Made by a program: the position numbers and the translations under genes
Notes under the pieces: model-generated
The model's input: the letters and a program-made list of their open reading frames with translations, nothing else
What the model was told of the DNA's origin: nothing
Databases searched by the model: none
Source: Treponema sp.
GTDB lineage: Bacteria; Spirochaetota; Spirochaetia; Treponematales; Treponemataceae
Assembly: GCA_024402635.1 (NCBI GenBank)
Contig: JAKSTJ010000001.1
Span: 1-64,000, forward strand
DNA: 64,000 nucleotides
Direction: 5' to 3'
In this document: piece by piece, positions 43,511 through 51,108 of the stretch
How positions within the stretch are numbered: the stretch's first letter is position 1
Layout of the letters: each line of letters begins with the position of its first letter

Positions 43511-43999
43511 ATGGACAAATTTGTTTTATCTGTACTTGTTGAAAACCATGCTGGTGTATTAAGCCGTGTTTCAGGATTGTTCAGCCGTCGAGGATATAAT
43601 ATTGATTCTTTGACTGTATGTGAAACTTATAATCCTGAACACTCTCGAATGACAATTGTTGTAAAAGGTGATGAATACATTTTAGAGCAGATTCAGAAAC
43701 AGCTTGCAAAGTTGGAAGAAGTTATTTCTATTAAGAAATGTGAAAAAGTTAATTCTTGTCAGAGAGAAATGGCTTTAATTAAAGTAAAGGCTGAGGGGGC
43801 AAATCGAGCCATTATTATAGAAACCTGCGATATTTTCAGAGCTCATATTGTTGATGTTGGAATGGAATCTGTAATAGTTGAAGCAACTGGTAGTGAAGAT
43901 AAAATCGAAAGTCTTATTCGTCTTCTTGAACCTTATGGAATTCTTGAATATGTAAAAACTGGTCTTACAGCTTTGGATAGAGGTTCCTTAGTTCTTTAA
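43511..43999 (+). CDS. ilvN: Acetolactate synthase small (regulatory) subunit
   Basis: A 162-residue protein with an N-terminal ACT domain (FVLSVLVENHAGVLSRVSGLFSRRGYNIDSLTV) and the C-terminal IlvH/IlvN domain (REMALIKVKAEGANRAIIIETCDIFRAHIVDVG...LLEPYGILE). It regulates acetolactate synthase by feedback from branched-chain amino acids. The catalytic subunit ilvB is not next to it. The ribosome-binding site AGAGG lies within a short spacer after the inverted repeat. Its 3' end overlaps the convergent hypothetical gene by 12 nt. Confidence 0.95.
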   Translation: MDKFVLSVLVENHAGVLSRVSGLFSRRGYNIDSLTVCETYNPEHSRMTIVVKGDEYILEQIQKQLAKLEEVISIKKCEKVNSCQREMALIKVKAEGANRAIIIETCDIFRAHIVDVGMESVIVEATGSEDKIESLIRLLEPYGILEYVKTGLTALDRGSLVL

Positions 44000-44461
44000 T
44001 TTTTTCCAGACAAATTTTTCTACAGATTTAGAATTGTCTGAAACTTGCTGAGTATTTGCAGCCTTAAAAATATTTAATATGCACGGAAAATTTTTATTTT
44101 CTGTGCATATTTTTTTTAACTCAATTTTGGTTTGATTAAATAAATCTTTTGATATAGAGGTTTTATTAGTTGTAATACTTTCTAATAAAATCATTTTTGA
44201 TAATATAATTTTACCATCACAGGAGATTTCTACAGGAGAATAAATTTCCATTGTTTCTGAATTGACTTCTGGTAATAAAATATTTATTTTTGTAATAGAT
44301 GATGCTGTTTTTTTTAAATCAGAGAAAGTATCCGGGAGAAGAATCCATAAAGGAATTGTCTGGAAAAAAATTATTCTTTCATTTTGCAAACGCCTGATAA
44401 GCAGTTTTTGAAAATTGATTATATTTAATTGTTGTGTCGGATGAGGAATTAAATGAATCAT
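43988..44461 (-). CDS. Hypothetical protein
   Basis: A 157-residue frame with ordinary composition for this genome and strand-helix alternation (NERIIFFQTIPLWILLPDTF), but no recognised motif, signal peptide or membrane helix. It converges on ilvN with a 12-nt overlap and is divergent from the lipoprotein gene. A TATACT box on the minus strand (44470-44475) lies 8 nt before the ATG, and no ribosome-binding site exists, as in other leaderless genes here. It is plausible as a real gene because it fills the space between two real genes without another candidate. Confidence 0.6.
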   Translation of the reverse strand: MIHLIPHPTQQLNIINFQKLLIRRLQNERIIFFQTIPLWILLPDTFSDLKKTASSITKINILLPEVNSETMEIYSPVEISCDGKIILSKMILLESITTNKTSISKDLFNQTKIELKKICTENKNFPCILNIFKAANTQQVSDNSKSVEKFVWKKLKN

Positions 44462-44525
44462 TTAAATATAGTATAAACTTTTTATGATTTTTGATATAGT
44501 TATTCAACTTTGTATAGAGGAATTT

Positions 44526-46349
44526 ATGAGTATAAAAAAAATTTTTGTTTTATGTACAGTTTTGTGTTGTATATTTTTTAGTTTAACTGGATGTAAAGAA
44601 AAAAAAGAAATTTTATTTGCCAGTGAATATGTCACTTTGGGAAACGACGTTGAACCTTTAATTCCTTTAGATAGTAATGCAAAAACCTGTCTGATTACAG
44701 AAGAAGGTTATGCTAATTTTAAGTTTTCAAATAAACAGAAAGATGACATTTTAAATGTTTATAATATGAAAGGTTCTGCTGCAATTTCTGTACGTGTAAG
44801 GGTTTGTCCAACAGAAAAACAGCAGGTTGCTTTATATAATAATCAGAATTTTCCTTTATATTTTGGTTTTTTAAGTAAAAAAGATTTTGATGACAATGGA
44901 AATTTGCGCAGCGATTTTTCAAGAATGACTTCTACAATTACAGTTCAGGCAAATGAAAGTAAAATGATAAAAGATTTATTGTCTCCTGAAGTTGTTTTTG
45001 AAATTAAAATGGCTGTTGGATATGATGATCAGGGAAAATTAAATATTCCTGAAGGTGTTTTTATTTACTCAGCTTTAAATTGTGAAATTATTCTTATTGA
45101 TGTAGATGAAGCTTATATTGGCTATGATTATTCAAATCCTGCTTATAATGTTTATGGTTTTTCTTCAAACGGTGGAATTATTCATCCGGAAAGTTCTTCA
45201 GTTGATTTTTCTGGAGGTTCATTGATTTTTCCTGCAAACGATGTTGAACTTCCTATAATTGAAGTTACTTTATCTGATAATCCTGCATATAAATCAAAAG
45301 ATAATGTAATGTTTTATGTTGTGTTACAGGCTGGAAATGATAAATTTCAAATAAATAATGTTCCTTCTGCAAAAACTTTATGTATTCCAGTTTCAATTTT
45401 TAATAATAAATTCCCTAGAGTTGATATTGTTGAAAATAAAGATTGCGTTACTTCTATAAAAATGAAACGTCTAAAAGCTACCAATAAAGTTTATAATGAT
45501 GTTTTAAGTCCTTTGCAGGCAGATCCTGGTTACATTTTAAAATATAATACAAAAAACTGGCGCCTCCGTGATTATGAAATATTCCAGTGGGACAGATTTC
45601 CAGAAATATTAATTTTTGATTTTAAGGATTTTAATATTCAGGATAAATACTTAAAACGAATGGCTTTTTTTGTTGAAAAAACTGGTTACAAAGGCAGACT
45701 TGTAACAAATGAAGAGTTTGAAGGTATTCACGGATTTAATGCAAATGACTATAAAGCTGAAGATTTTGCCAGATTTTATAATCTTGCTGATGAACAGAAT
45801 TTTAAGTTAAATGAAGAAGAATATATTCTTAAAAAATATTTAATTAATAATGGTATTTTGTTATTAAACGGTGATGGTTCTGTTAAAGCGGGAAAAGGTG
45901 GAATTGCCAGTGCTTCAAGAGAATCTGGAACAAAAACAGAAGCCCGTTTGTTAAATCATGAAGTTCTTCATACTTTATTCTTTATTGATGAAGGGTTCCG
46001 AAATTATGTAGTTTCTACATACAGTGTTTTTGATCCTAAAACAAAACAATTTTTAATTGATTATTTTGATGCAAATCCTCAGTGGAATTATGATACAAAT
46101 GATGAATATTTAATGCATAATGAATATATGTCTTATATTCTTGAACACAAATCTTCTGACGTTGGACCATTCTTTGTTGATAGAGCAAGAAATTATCCTA
46201 ATGTAAGAAATCATACTCCTGAATTAAGCGATTATATTATTGAAACTGGCGGAAGTGGTTTTACAGAAGCTGCAAAAGCAATGGAAAGTTATACATTTGA
46301 TACTTTTGGATTACTTGCTGGAAATGTTGGTTTAATAAATAAATTCTAA
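44526..46349 (+). CDS. Lipoprotein with HExxH putative metalloprotease motif
   Basis: A 607-residue protein. ATG 44526 is chosen because AGAGG precedes it and the lipoprotein signal peptide (lipobox LTGC, Cys23) begins there. The N-terminal ~300 residues are beta-rich and unrecognised. The C-terminal half holds NHEVLHTLFFIDEG with His478-Glu479..His482, the zincin signature, and further acidic candidates downstream (EYLMHNEYMSYIL). This suggests a secreted, surface-anchored zinc protease of a spirochaete-specific type; activity is inferred from the motif alone. It ends at a bidirectional terminator. Confidence 0.75.
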   Translation: MSIKKIFVLCTVLCCIFFSLTGCKEKKEILFASEYVTLGNDVEPLIPLDSNAKTCLITEEGYANFKFSNKQKDDILNVYNMKGSAAISVRVRVCPTEKQQVALYNNQNFPLYFGFLSKKDFDDNGNLRSDFSRMTSTITVQANESKMIKDLLSPEVVFEIKMAVGYDDQGKLNIPEGVFIYSALNCEIILIDVDEAYIGYDYSNPAYNVYGFSSNGGIIHPESSSVDFSGGSLIFPANDVELPIIEVTLSDNPAYKSKDNVMFYVVLQAGNDKFQINNVPSAKTLCIPVSIFNNKFPRVDIVENKDCVTSIKMKRLKATNKVYNDVLSPLQADPGYILKYNTKNWRLRDYEIFQWDRFPEILIFDFKDFNIQDKYLKRMAFFVEKTGYKGRLVTNEEFEGIHGFNANDYKAEDFARFYNLADEQNFKLNEEEYILKKYLINNGILLLNGDGSVKAGKGGIASASRESGTKTEARLLNHEVLHTLFFIDEGFRNYVVSTYSVFDPKTKQFLIDYFDANPQWNYDTNDEYLMHNEYMSYILEHKSSDVGPFFVDRARNYPNVRNHTPELSDYIIETGGSGFTEAAKAMESYTFDTFGLLAGNVGLINKF

Positions 46350-46352
46350 ATG

Positions 46353-46389
46353 AAAAAAGCTGAACTCATATATAAAGTTCAGCTTTTTT
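46353..46389. terminator. Bidirectional terminator between convergent genes
   Basis: AAAAAAGCTGAAC / GTTCAGCTTTTTTTT with an 11-nt loop. A and T tracts flank both sides, so it can serve the lipoprotein gene and the MBL-fold gene. Confidence 0.93.
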
Positions 46390-46950
46390 TTATGATAAAT
46401 CCCGGTTGAAATTTTTTTCGGCTTCAATGGTTGTTGGGGGACCATGGCCCGGCATTAAAACTATTTCATCCTGTTGAGAAAGAATTTTATTATTTATGTT
46501 TGATCGTAAAATAAATTCTGAATAACTGGAGTTTGTAGAACCGATTGTTCCTGCAAAAAGAATATCACCTGTAAATAAAAGATTTCCAATTCCGTATGCA
46601 ACTGAATCAGAAGTATGACCAGGAATTGAAAGATAATGTACATTTATCTGTCCAATTTTAAATTTTCCATCACCAGAAATAACAGTTGTATTATTTTGAC
46701 TTACTTCCCAATCGGCTGCGAATACTTTTGGAGAGTATATTTTTAACAGAGTATTAATTCCTTCTATGTGAGCCTTATGATTATGGGTAATTAAAATTCC
46801 AATAAGATTTAAATTTTTTTCTTCTATCTGAGAAATTATTTTTTCTGTAATTTCACCTGGATCTATAATTACTGCTTCGTTTGAGGATTCATTAACAACT
46901 AAATAAGTATTTGAAAAACCTTCTATATTAAAATGATAATAAACTTTCAT
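46390..46950 (-). CDS. MBL-fold metallo-hydrolase (glyoxalase II-like), altered metal motif
   Basis: A 186-residue protein with the metallo-beta-lactamase fold: NTYLVVNESSNEAVIIDPG, the first motif THNHKAH (His56, His58, His61), IPGHTSDSV, LLFTGDILF and the last histidine in MPGHGPPT. In glyoxalase II-like enzymes the first motif is THxHxDH; here the Asp is Ala60, so one of two metal sites should be weakened. It could hydrolyse a thioester with a single metal or be impaired. Its ATG overlaps the pentapeptide-protein stop by one base. Confidence 0.85.
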   Translation of the reverse strand: MKVYYHFNIEGFSNTYLVVNESSNEAVIIDPGEITEKIISQIEEKNLNLIGILITHNHKAHIEGINTLLKIYSPKVFAADWEVSQNNTTVISGDGKFKIGQINVHYLSIPGHTSDSVAYGIGNLLFTGDILFAGTIGSTNSSYSEFILRSNINNKILSQQDEIVLMPGHGPPTTIEAEKNFNRDLS

Positions 46951-47651
46951 TAAAATGCTCCTTTGTTTTCTTCCGGTGCTGGAGTATTGCTTAATGTTTC
47001 ATTATCAGTTGAATGACCTGATGAAAGATCACTGCCTTCTATTGTAAAAATTGCCTCTCTTGTATTTGACATTTTAAAGGAAACATTTTGTCTGAAAGTA
47101 TCGTAAAAAATTGTTCTTTTTAAATTACAGTTTCTGAAAGATGTATTAATAAGTGAAGCTTTTACAAATCGTGTGTTAAAAAGGTCTGTGTCATCAAAAG
47201 AAGTTTGAATGGATTTTATACCATTAAAATTGTTCTGAACCATATCGCTGGATGTAAAAAGGGTATTTGTAAATGTGCAACCTGCAAATGATGTAAAAAT
47301 AGTAGAGTTTTTACTAAGGTTACAATCGTTAAATATAGAAAAGTCAAAAATACACATTTTTAATAGAAGTGATTGGGTTGTTATATTCTTAAAAGTACAA
47401 TGATGAAAATTGCAGCCAATAAATTGTTTGTTTATAAAATTGATGTCCGAAAAAATTAAACCGCAGGCATTTAAACCAACAATCATATCGTGTTCTTCAA
47501 TATATTTGTAAATCTGTTCTTTTGCTTTACCTGGATTTGGAGAATGTTCAAGACAGTAGTTTTTATCGTCAGTTAGATTTCCATTGTTGTCAAAAGATGA
47601 AAGAGCGTTGTTTCTGCATTTTGCAACAAGACATTTATTTTGTTCGAACAT
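46950..47651 (-). CDS. Pentapeptide-repeat-like protein with N-terminal Cys/His cluster
   Basis: A 233-residue protein. The first ~36 residues contain CLVAKC and NYCLEH, a possible zinc site. Residues ~60-205 are repeats of the A(D/N)LxX type in degenerate form (FSDINFINKQFIGCNFHHCTF, SLINTSFRNCNLKRTIF), predicting a right-handed quadrilateral beta-helix. The Ser/Thr/Pro-rich tail is disordered. Function unknown. It is the first gene of a two-gene operon with the MBL-fold protein and is divergent from a Cys-rich small protein. A -10 box 7 nt before the ATG suggests a leaderless mRNA. Confidence 0.78.
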   Translation of the reverse strand: MFEQNKCLVAKCRNNALSSFDNNGNLTDDKNYCLEHSPNPGKAKEQIYKYIEEHDMIVGLNACGLIFSDINFINKQFIGCNFHHCTFKNITTQSLLLKMCIFDFSIFNDCNLSKNSTIFTSFAGCTFTNTLFTSSDMVQNNFNGIKSIQTSFDDTDLFNTRFVKASLINTSFRNCNLKRTIFYDTFRQNVSFKMSNTREAIFTIEGSDLSSGHSTDNETLSNTPAPEENKGAF

Positions 47652-47658
47652 AATATAT

Positions 47659-47664
47659 ATTTTA
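47659..47664 (-). promoter_or_regulatory. -10 box of the pentapeptide-MBL operon, leaderless start
   Basis: TAAAAT on the minus strand, 7 nt before the ATG, with a weak TTTTAA (47682-47687) 17 nt upstream and no ribosome-binding site. Confidence 0.45.
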
Positions 47665-47714
47665 TAGTAAAAATGTGAAAATTAAAAGATGATGACTTAA
47701 CTAAATAAAAATTG

Positions 47715-47720
47715 TAAAAT
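47715..47720 (+). promoter_or_regulatory. -10 box of the Cys-rich small protein gene, leaderless start
   Basis: TAAAAT ends 6 nt before the ATG at 47727; no ribosome-binding site is present in the preceding 20 nt. Confidence 0.45.
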
Positions 47721-47726
47721 ATTTCT

Positions 47727-48008
47727 ATGATTTGTTGGAAATGTAAAAAAGAAATCACTGTTAATTCAATTAACCGTACTACAGAATGTCCTTTATGTAC
47801 TGCTGATTTACATGTATGTAAAGGTTGTAAGTTTTATTCTACTGGTTCTCATAATGATTGCCGTGAAAGTTCTGCTGAATATGTTTCTGACAAAGAAAAA
47901 GCAAATTTCTGCGATTATTTTAAGCTTCCCGATAGTATTAGTTTTGCAGGCGGTACCTCGAAAGCGGATGATGCAAAAAAAGCGTTTAATGCTTTGTTTG
48001 GAGATTAA
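47727..48008 (+). CDS. Small Cys-rich zinc-binding protein
   Basis: A 93-residue protein with Cys3/Cys6 (CWKC), Cys21/Cys24 (CPLC), Cys31/Cys34 (CKGC) and Cys45, likely one zinc ribbon and part of a second site; the rest is a short acidic tail (KKAFNALFGD). The function is not recognised. murI starts 3 nt after its stop codon, so it leads the murI transcript. Confidence 0.78.
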   Translation: MICWKCKKEITVNSINRTTECPLCTADLHVCKGCKFYSTGSHNDCRESSAEYVSDKEKANFCDYFKLPDSISFAGGTSKADDAKKAFNALFGD

Positions 48009-48011
48009 TTT

Positions 48012-48866
48012 ATGGTAGATTTTGCTTTTCTGGATTCTGGAACTGGTGGAATTCCATATCTTGCTTATTTACTTGCAAAAAGTCCTGATTCAAAATGTGT
48101 TTATATAGGAGATACAAAAAACTTTCCTTATGGTGAAAAAACTCATGATGAAATTGTTTCCTGTGTCTTAGATGTTGTAAAAAAAATCAAAAACAGATTT
48201 AATCCGAAAGTAATTGTACTTGCATGCAATACTATGAGTGTTAATACTCTTGATGTTGTAAGAGAAGTTTTTCCTGAAGTTCAATTTGTAGGAACCGTTC
48301 CTGCTATTAAAGTTGCGGGAGATAATTCAAAAAAACGATGCATTGGTCTTCTTGCAACAAATGCAACCTGTAATCATCCATACAATCAGGATTTAAAAAA
48401 TCATTTTGCAAAGGATTGTAAAATGGTTTTACGTGGAGATCCTGAATTAATTTCGTTTATTGAACATGATTCTTTTACTGCCAGTGAAAAAGAAGTTGAA
48501 GAAGCTGTAAAACCTTCGGTGGATTTTTTTAGAAAGGAAGGTTGTGATGAAATAATTCTTGGTTGTACTCATTTTCTGAATCTGGTTGATGTTTTTAAGA
48601 AAATTGCTGCACCTGATATAGAAATTGTTGATTCAAGAGAAGGAGTTGTAAACCGGGCATTATCTCTTGTCAAAGGCGTTGCGGGAATGTGTCCCGCAGA
48701 GGGGGTGACGGAAAAGGCCACGGCGCAGCAAGGTCTTTGCAGTCAGGGGGAGGCTTACCCCTCAAAATCTTTACTTTATGTAACAGGTTTTTCTGACAAA
48801 AAAGATGAAAAAGAGTATGATGTAATTTGTAAACGATATGACCTAATTTTTGGTGGTAAGTTATAA
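48012..48866 (+). CDS. murI: Glutamate racemase
   Basis: The enzyme makes D-glutamate for peptidoglycan. The 284-residue protein has the opening DSGTGGIPYL, the first catalytic motif ACNTMSV, and the second GCTHF, with both cysteines present. The region about 222-252 (GVAGMCPAEGVTEKA... to QGEAYPS) is encoded by a GC-rich palindromic element inserted in frame; the native C-terminal ~30 residues follow it. The insertion sits after the core motifs, near the end of the protein, where added residues may be tolerated. Ribosome-binding site GGAGA. Neighbours are a Cys-rich protein gene and purC. Confidence 0.95.
   Translation: MVDFAFLDSGTGGIPYLAYLLAKSPDSKCVYIGDTKNFPYGEKTHDEIVSCVLDVVKKIKNRFNPKVIVLACNTMSVNTLDVVREVFPEVQFVGTVPAIKVAGDNSKKRCIGLLATNATCNHPYNQDLKNHFAKDCKMVLRGDPELISFIEHDSFTASEKEVEEAVKPSVDFFRKEGCDEIILGCTHFLNLVDVFKKIAAPDIEIVDSREGVVNRALSLVKGVAGMCPAEGVTEKATAQQGLCSQGEAYPSKSLLYVTGFSDKKDEKEYDVICKRYDLIFGGKL
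48675..48763 (+). repeat. GC-rich palindromic element inserted in frame inside murI
   Basis: An 89-bp block reading in the same direction as the gene: GGCGTTGCGGGA-atg-TGTCCCGCAGAG, then TGAC...GTCA flanking a GC-rich middle, then GGGGGAGGCTTACCCCTC. The frame crosses without a stop. Its length and both ends equal those of the polA copy, in which the element lies in the opposite orientation relative to the gene. Confidence 0.88.
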
Positions 48867-48898
48867 ATTAAAAATTATTTATTTGAATGGAGTTATAT

Positions 48899-49744
48899 AT
48901 GAAAAAAATTATTTCTGGAAAAGTTCGTGAAGTTTACGACTTGGAAGACGGAAGAATGGTAATTGTAACAACTGACCGCATTTCTGCTTTTGATGTTATT
49001 TTGCCAACAATGATTACTGACAAGGGTAAAGTTTTAAATGCTCTTGCTAACTTCTGGTTTGATTATACTGGTGACATTGTAAAAAATCATATGATTTCTA
49101 CAAACTTAAAAGACATGCCAGCTGAATTCCAGAAACCTGAATTTGAAGGTCGTACAATCCTTGTTAAGAAACTTAAGATGATTCCTTATGAAGTAATTGT
49201 TCGCGGTTATATGTTTGGTTCTATGTACGAAGCTTACAAAAAGGGTGAACCTTTCCTTGGTACAAAATTTGACCGTGAATACAAACAGGCAGAGAAATTA
49301 GATGAACCAATTGTAACTCCATCTACAAAGGCTGCTGAAGGTCACGATATTAACGTAACTTTACAGTACATGAAAGATGATCTTGGCGAAGAACTTGGAA
49401 CAAAAATTGAAAAGGCTGCTCTTGCTATTTACAAAAAATGTTATGACTGGGCTTATCAGAATGGAATTATTATTGCTGATACAAAATTTGAATTTGGTTT
49501 AGATGAAAACGGCGATTTAGTTCTTGGTGATGAAGTTCTTACTCCAGACAGCTCACGTTTCTGGGATTTGTCTAAATATGAAGTTGGTGGAAGTCCTGCT
49601 TCTTATGATAAACAGTTTGTTCGCGACTGGCTTAAAGACAATGGTCTTGCTGGAGATCCTAACATTAAAGAAATTCCTGCTGACGTTGTTGCAAAAACTT
49701 CTGCTATTTATAAAGAATGCGAAAATAAAATCTGTCATAAATAA
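48899..49744 (+). CDS. purC: Phosphoribosylaminoimidazole-succinocarboxamide synthase
   Basis: This enzyme joins aspartate to CAIR in purine synthesis. The 281-residue protein is of the long PurC type: GKVREVYDLEDGRMVIVTTDRISAFD, EVIVRGYMFGSMY, STKAAEGHDIN and DEVLTPDSSRFW are all conserved. ATG 48899 is preferred over the ATG four codons upstream because GGAG lies 7 nt before it. It stands alone with a strong terminator; no other pur genes are near. Confidence 0.96.
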   Translation: MKKIISGKVREVYDLEDGRMVIVTTDRISAFDVILPTMITDKGKVLNALANFWFDYTGDIVKNHMISTNLKDMPAEFQKPEFEGRTILVKKLKMIPYEVIVRGYMFGSMYEAYKKGEPFLGTKFDREYKQAEKLDEPIVTPSTKAAEGHDINVTLQYMKDDLGEELGTKIEKAALAIYKKCYDWAYQNGIIIADTKFEFGLDENGDLVLGDEVLTPDSSRFWDLSKYEVGGSPASYDKQFVRDWLKDNGLAGDPNIKEIPADVVAKTSAIYKECENKICHK

Positions 49745-49775
49745 GTTTTATTATAAGATTTATTTTTGCTAAAGG

Positions 49776-49819
49776 AAGACTGTGTTCTTAAATTTTTTTT
49801 TGAGACGCAGTCTTTTTTT
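49776..49819 (+). terminator. Intrinsic terminator of purC
   Basis: AAGACTGTGTTCT pairs with AGACGCAGTCTT (wobbles) around a T-rich loop, followed by seven T. Confidence 0.88.
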
Positions 49820-49834
49820 GTTTAACTTTTAAAT

Positions 49835-49873
49835 TTCGTAAAATAATTAACTTATTCGTAAAATAATTAACTT
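49835..49873 (+). promoter_or_regulatory. Two 19-bp direct repeats, 20-bp period, upstream of the sugar ABC operon
   Basis: TTCGTAAAATAATTAACTT occurs at 49835-49853 and again at 49855-49873, identical and on the same face of the helix within two turns. AraC-type regulators bind such direct repeats. A weaker copy (TTTATAAAATAATT) follows at about 49884. This is a candidate binding site for the YesN-type regulator at 54777-56363. Confidence 0.6.
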
Positions 49874-49954
49874 TTTTATAATTTTTATAAAATAATTTTC
49901 ATTTCTTATTATTAGAAACCTAAAAATTTATAATTCTTTTCCAAAATTTCTTTA

Positions 49955-49983
49955 TTCCAATCTGAATATTTTGCGTATATGAT
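49955..49983 (+). promoter_or_regulatory. Activator-type promoter of the sugar ABC operon
   Basis: TTCCAA (49955-49960), a 17-nt spacer and TATGAT (49978-49983). The -35 is poor, which suits activator dependence. Confidence 0.5.
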
Positions 49984-50023
49984 TAGGTAAACTTTTAAAA
50001 AACGTCTATTAGGAGGATTTTAG

Positions 50024-50998
50024 ATGAAAAAGGTTATTACTGCTGTAGTTGCTCTTGTATGTGCAGCTAGTTTATTTGTTGGATGTAACAAATCTGAAGC
50101 TTCAGGTTCAAATGCAAGTTCTTCTGGAAAAATTAAAGTTGGTATTATTAACAACCCACCATCAGAATCTGGATATCGTGCTGCTAACGTAAAAGATTTC
50201 GAAACAGTATTTACTGCTGATAAAGGTTACGATGTAAAAACATATTACAGCCTTAACAATGATGAACAGCTTAATGCTGCTTCTCAGTTCATTACTGATG
50301 AAGTAGATTACATTTTGCTTTCTGCTGCTGCAACAGACGGATGGGAAGCAGTTCTTAAACAGGCTCAGCGTTCTGGAATTAAAGTATTCCTTTTTGACCG
50401 TATGTTAAATGCTGATGAAAGTCTTTATGAATGTGCTGTTGTATCTGACATGCCACAGGAAGGTGAAACAGCTGTTGCTTGGTTAAAAGCTCAGAATCTT
50501 CCAGAATACAATGTAATTCATATTCAGGGTGCTATGGGTTCAGATGCTCAGTTAGGACGTACAGGTGCTCTTGATGCTGAATTTGCTGCAGGAACAATGA
50601 AAAAAGTTGTTCAGCAGACAGCTACATGGGACGAAGCAGAAGCTAAGAAAATTGTCGAATCTGTAATCAACTCTGGTGAAGCTTTCAACGTTATTTATGC
50701 TGAAAACGATGGTATGGCAAAAGGTGCTGTAGCTGCTCTTGATGAAGCTGGTATTACACACGGTGTTGGAAAAGATGTAATTGTTATGGGATTTGACTGT
50801 AACAAATGGGCTCTCCGTGAACTCTTAGCTGGAAACTGGAACTATGATGGACAGTGTTCACCATTCCAGGCTGCTGTAATTGAAGATATGATCAAAACTG
50901 GAAATGTTCCTTCAAAGAAAGTAATTTCTGCAGAAAAAGGTTTCGATGCTACAACAATTACACAGGCTGACATTGACACTTACGGTCTTGGTGACTAA
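50024..50998 (+). CDS. Sugar ABC transporter substrate-binding lipoprotein
   Basis: A 324-residue periplasmic-binding protein of the ribose/galactose (YtfQ, MglB) type, lipid-anchored: signal peptide with lipobox FVGC (Cys21), a Ser/Asn/Gly-rich linker (about 24-36), then the two-lobed domain (IKVGIINNPPSESGYRAA, YILLSAAATDGWEAVLKQA, VFLFDRMLNADE, NVIYAENDGMAKGAV). The TATGAT promoter and an AGGAGG ribosome-binding site support strong expression. A hairpin terminator separates it from the ATPase and permease genes, so it should be made in excess. The substrate is unproven; the partner subunits suggest galactofuranose or a related sugar. Confidence 0.9.
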   Translation: MKKVITAVVALVCAASLFVGCNKSEASGSNASSSGKIKVGIINNPPSESGYRAANVKDFETVFTADKGYDVKTYYSLNNDEQLNAASQFITDEVDYILLSAAATDGWEAVLKQAQRSGIKVFLFDRMLNADESLYECAVVSDMPQEGETAVAWLKAQNLPEYNVIHIQGAMGSDAQLGRTGALDAEFAAGTMKKVVQQTATWDEAEAKKIVESVINSGEAFNVIYAENDGMAKGAVAALDEAGITHGVGKDVIVMGFDCNKWALRELLAGNWNYDGQCSPFQAAVIEDMIKTGNVPSKKVISAEKGFDATTITQADIDTYGLGD

Positions 50999-51032
50999 TT
51001 CGTAATAAATAATCTTAATACGATTTAGGATT

Positions 51033-51077
51033 ACGGCGTGAAGTATGTAATTCCACATATTTTACGCCGTTTTTTTT
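51033..51077 (+). terminator. Intra-operon terminator after the sugar-binding protein gene
   Basis: A 16-bp stem ACGGCGTGAAGTATGT / ACATATTTTACGCCGT (two G-T pairs) with loop AATTCC and a run of T. It separates the binding-protein gene from the ATPase gene; partial read-through would give the usual excess of binding protein. Confidence 0.93.
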
Positions 51078-51108
51078 AGGTATTTTTTTATTTGTGGAAT
51101 GGTAAAAA

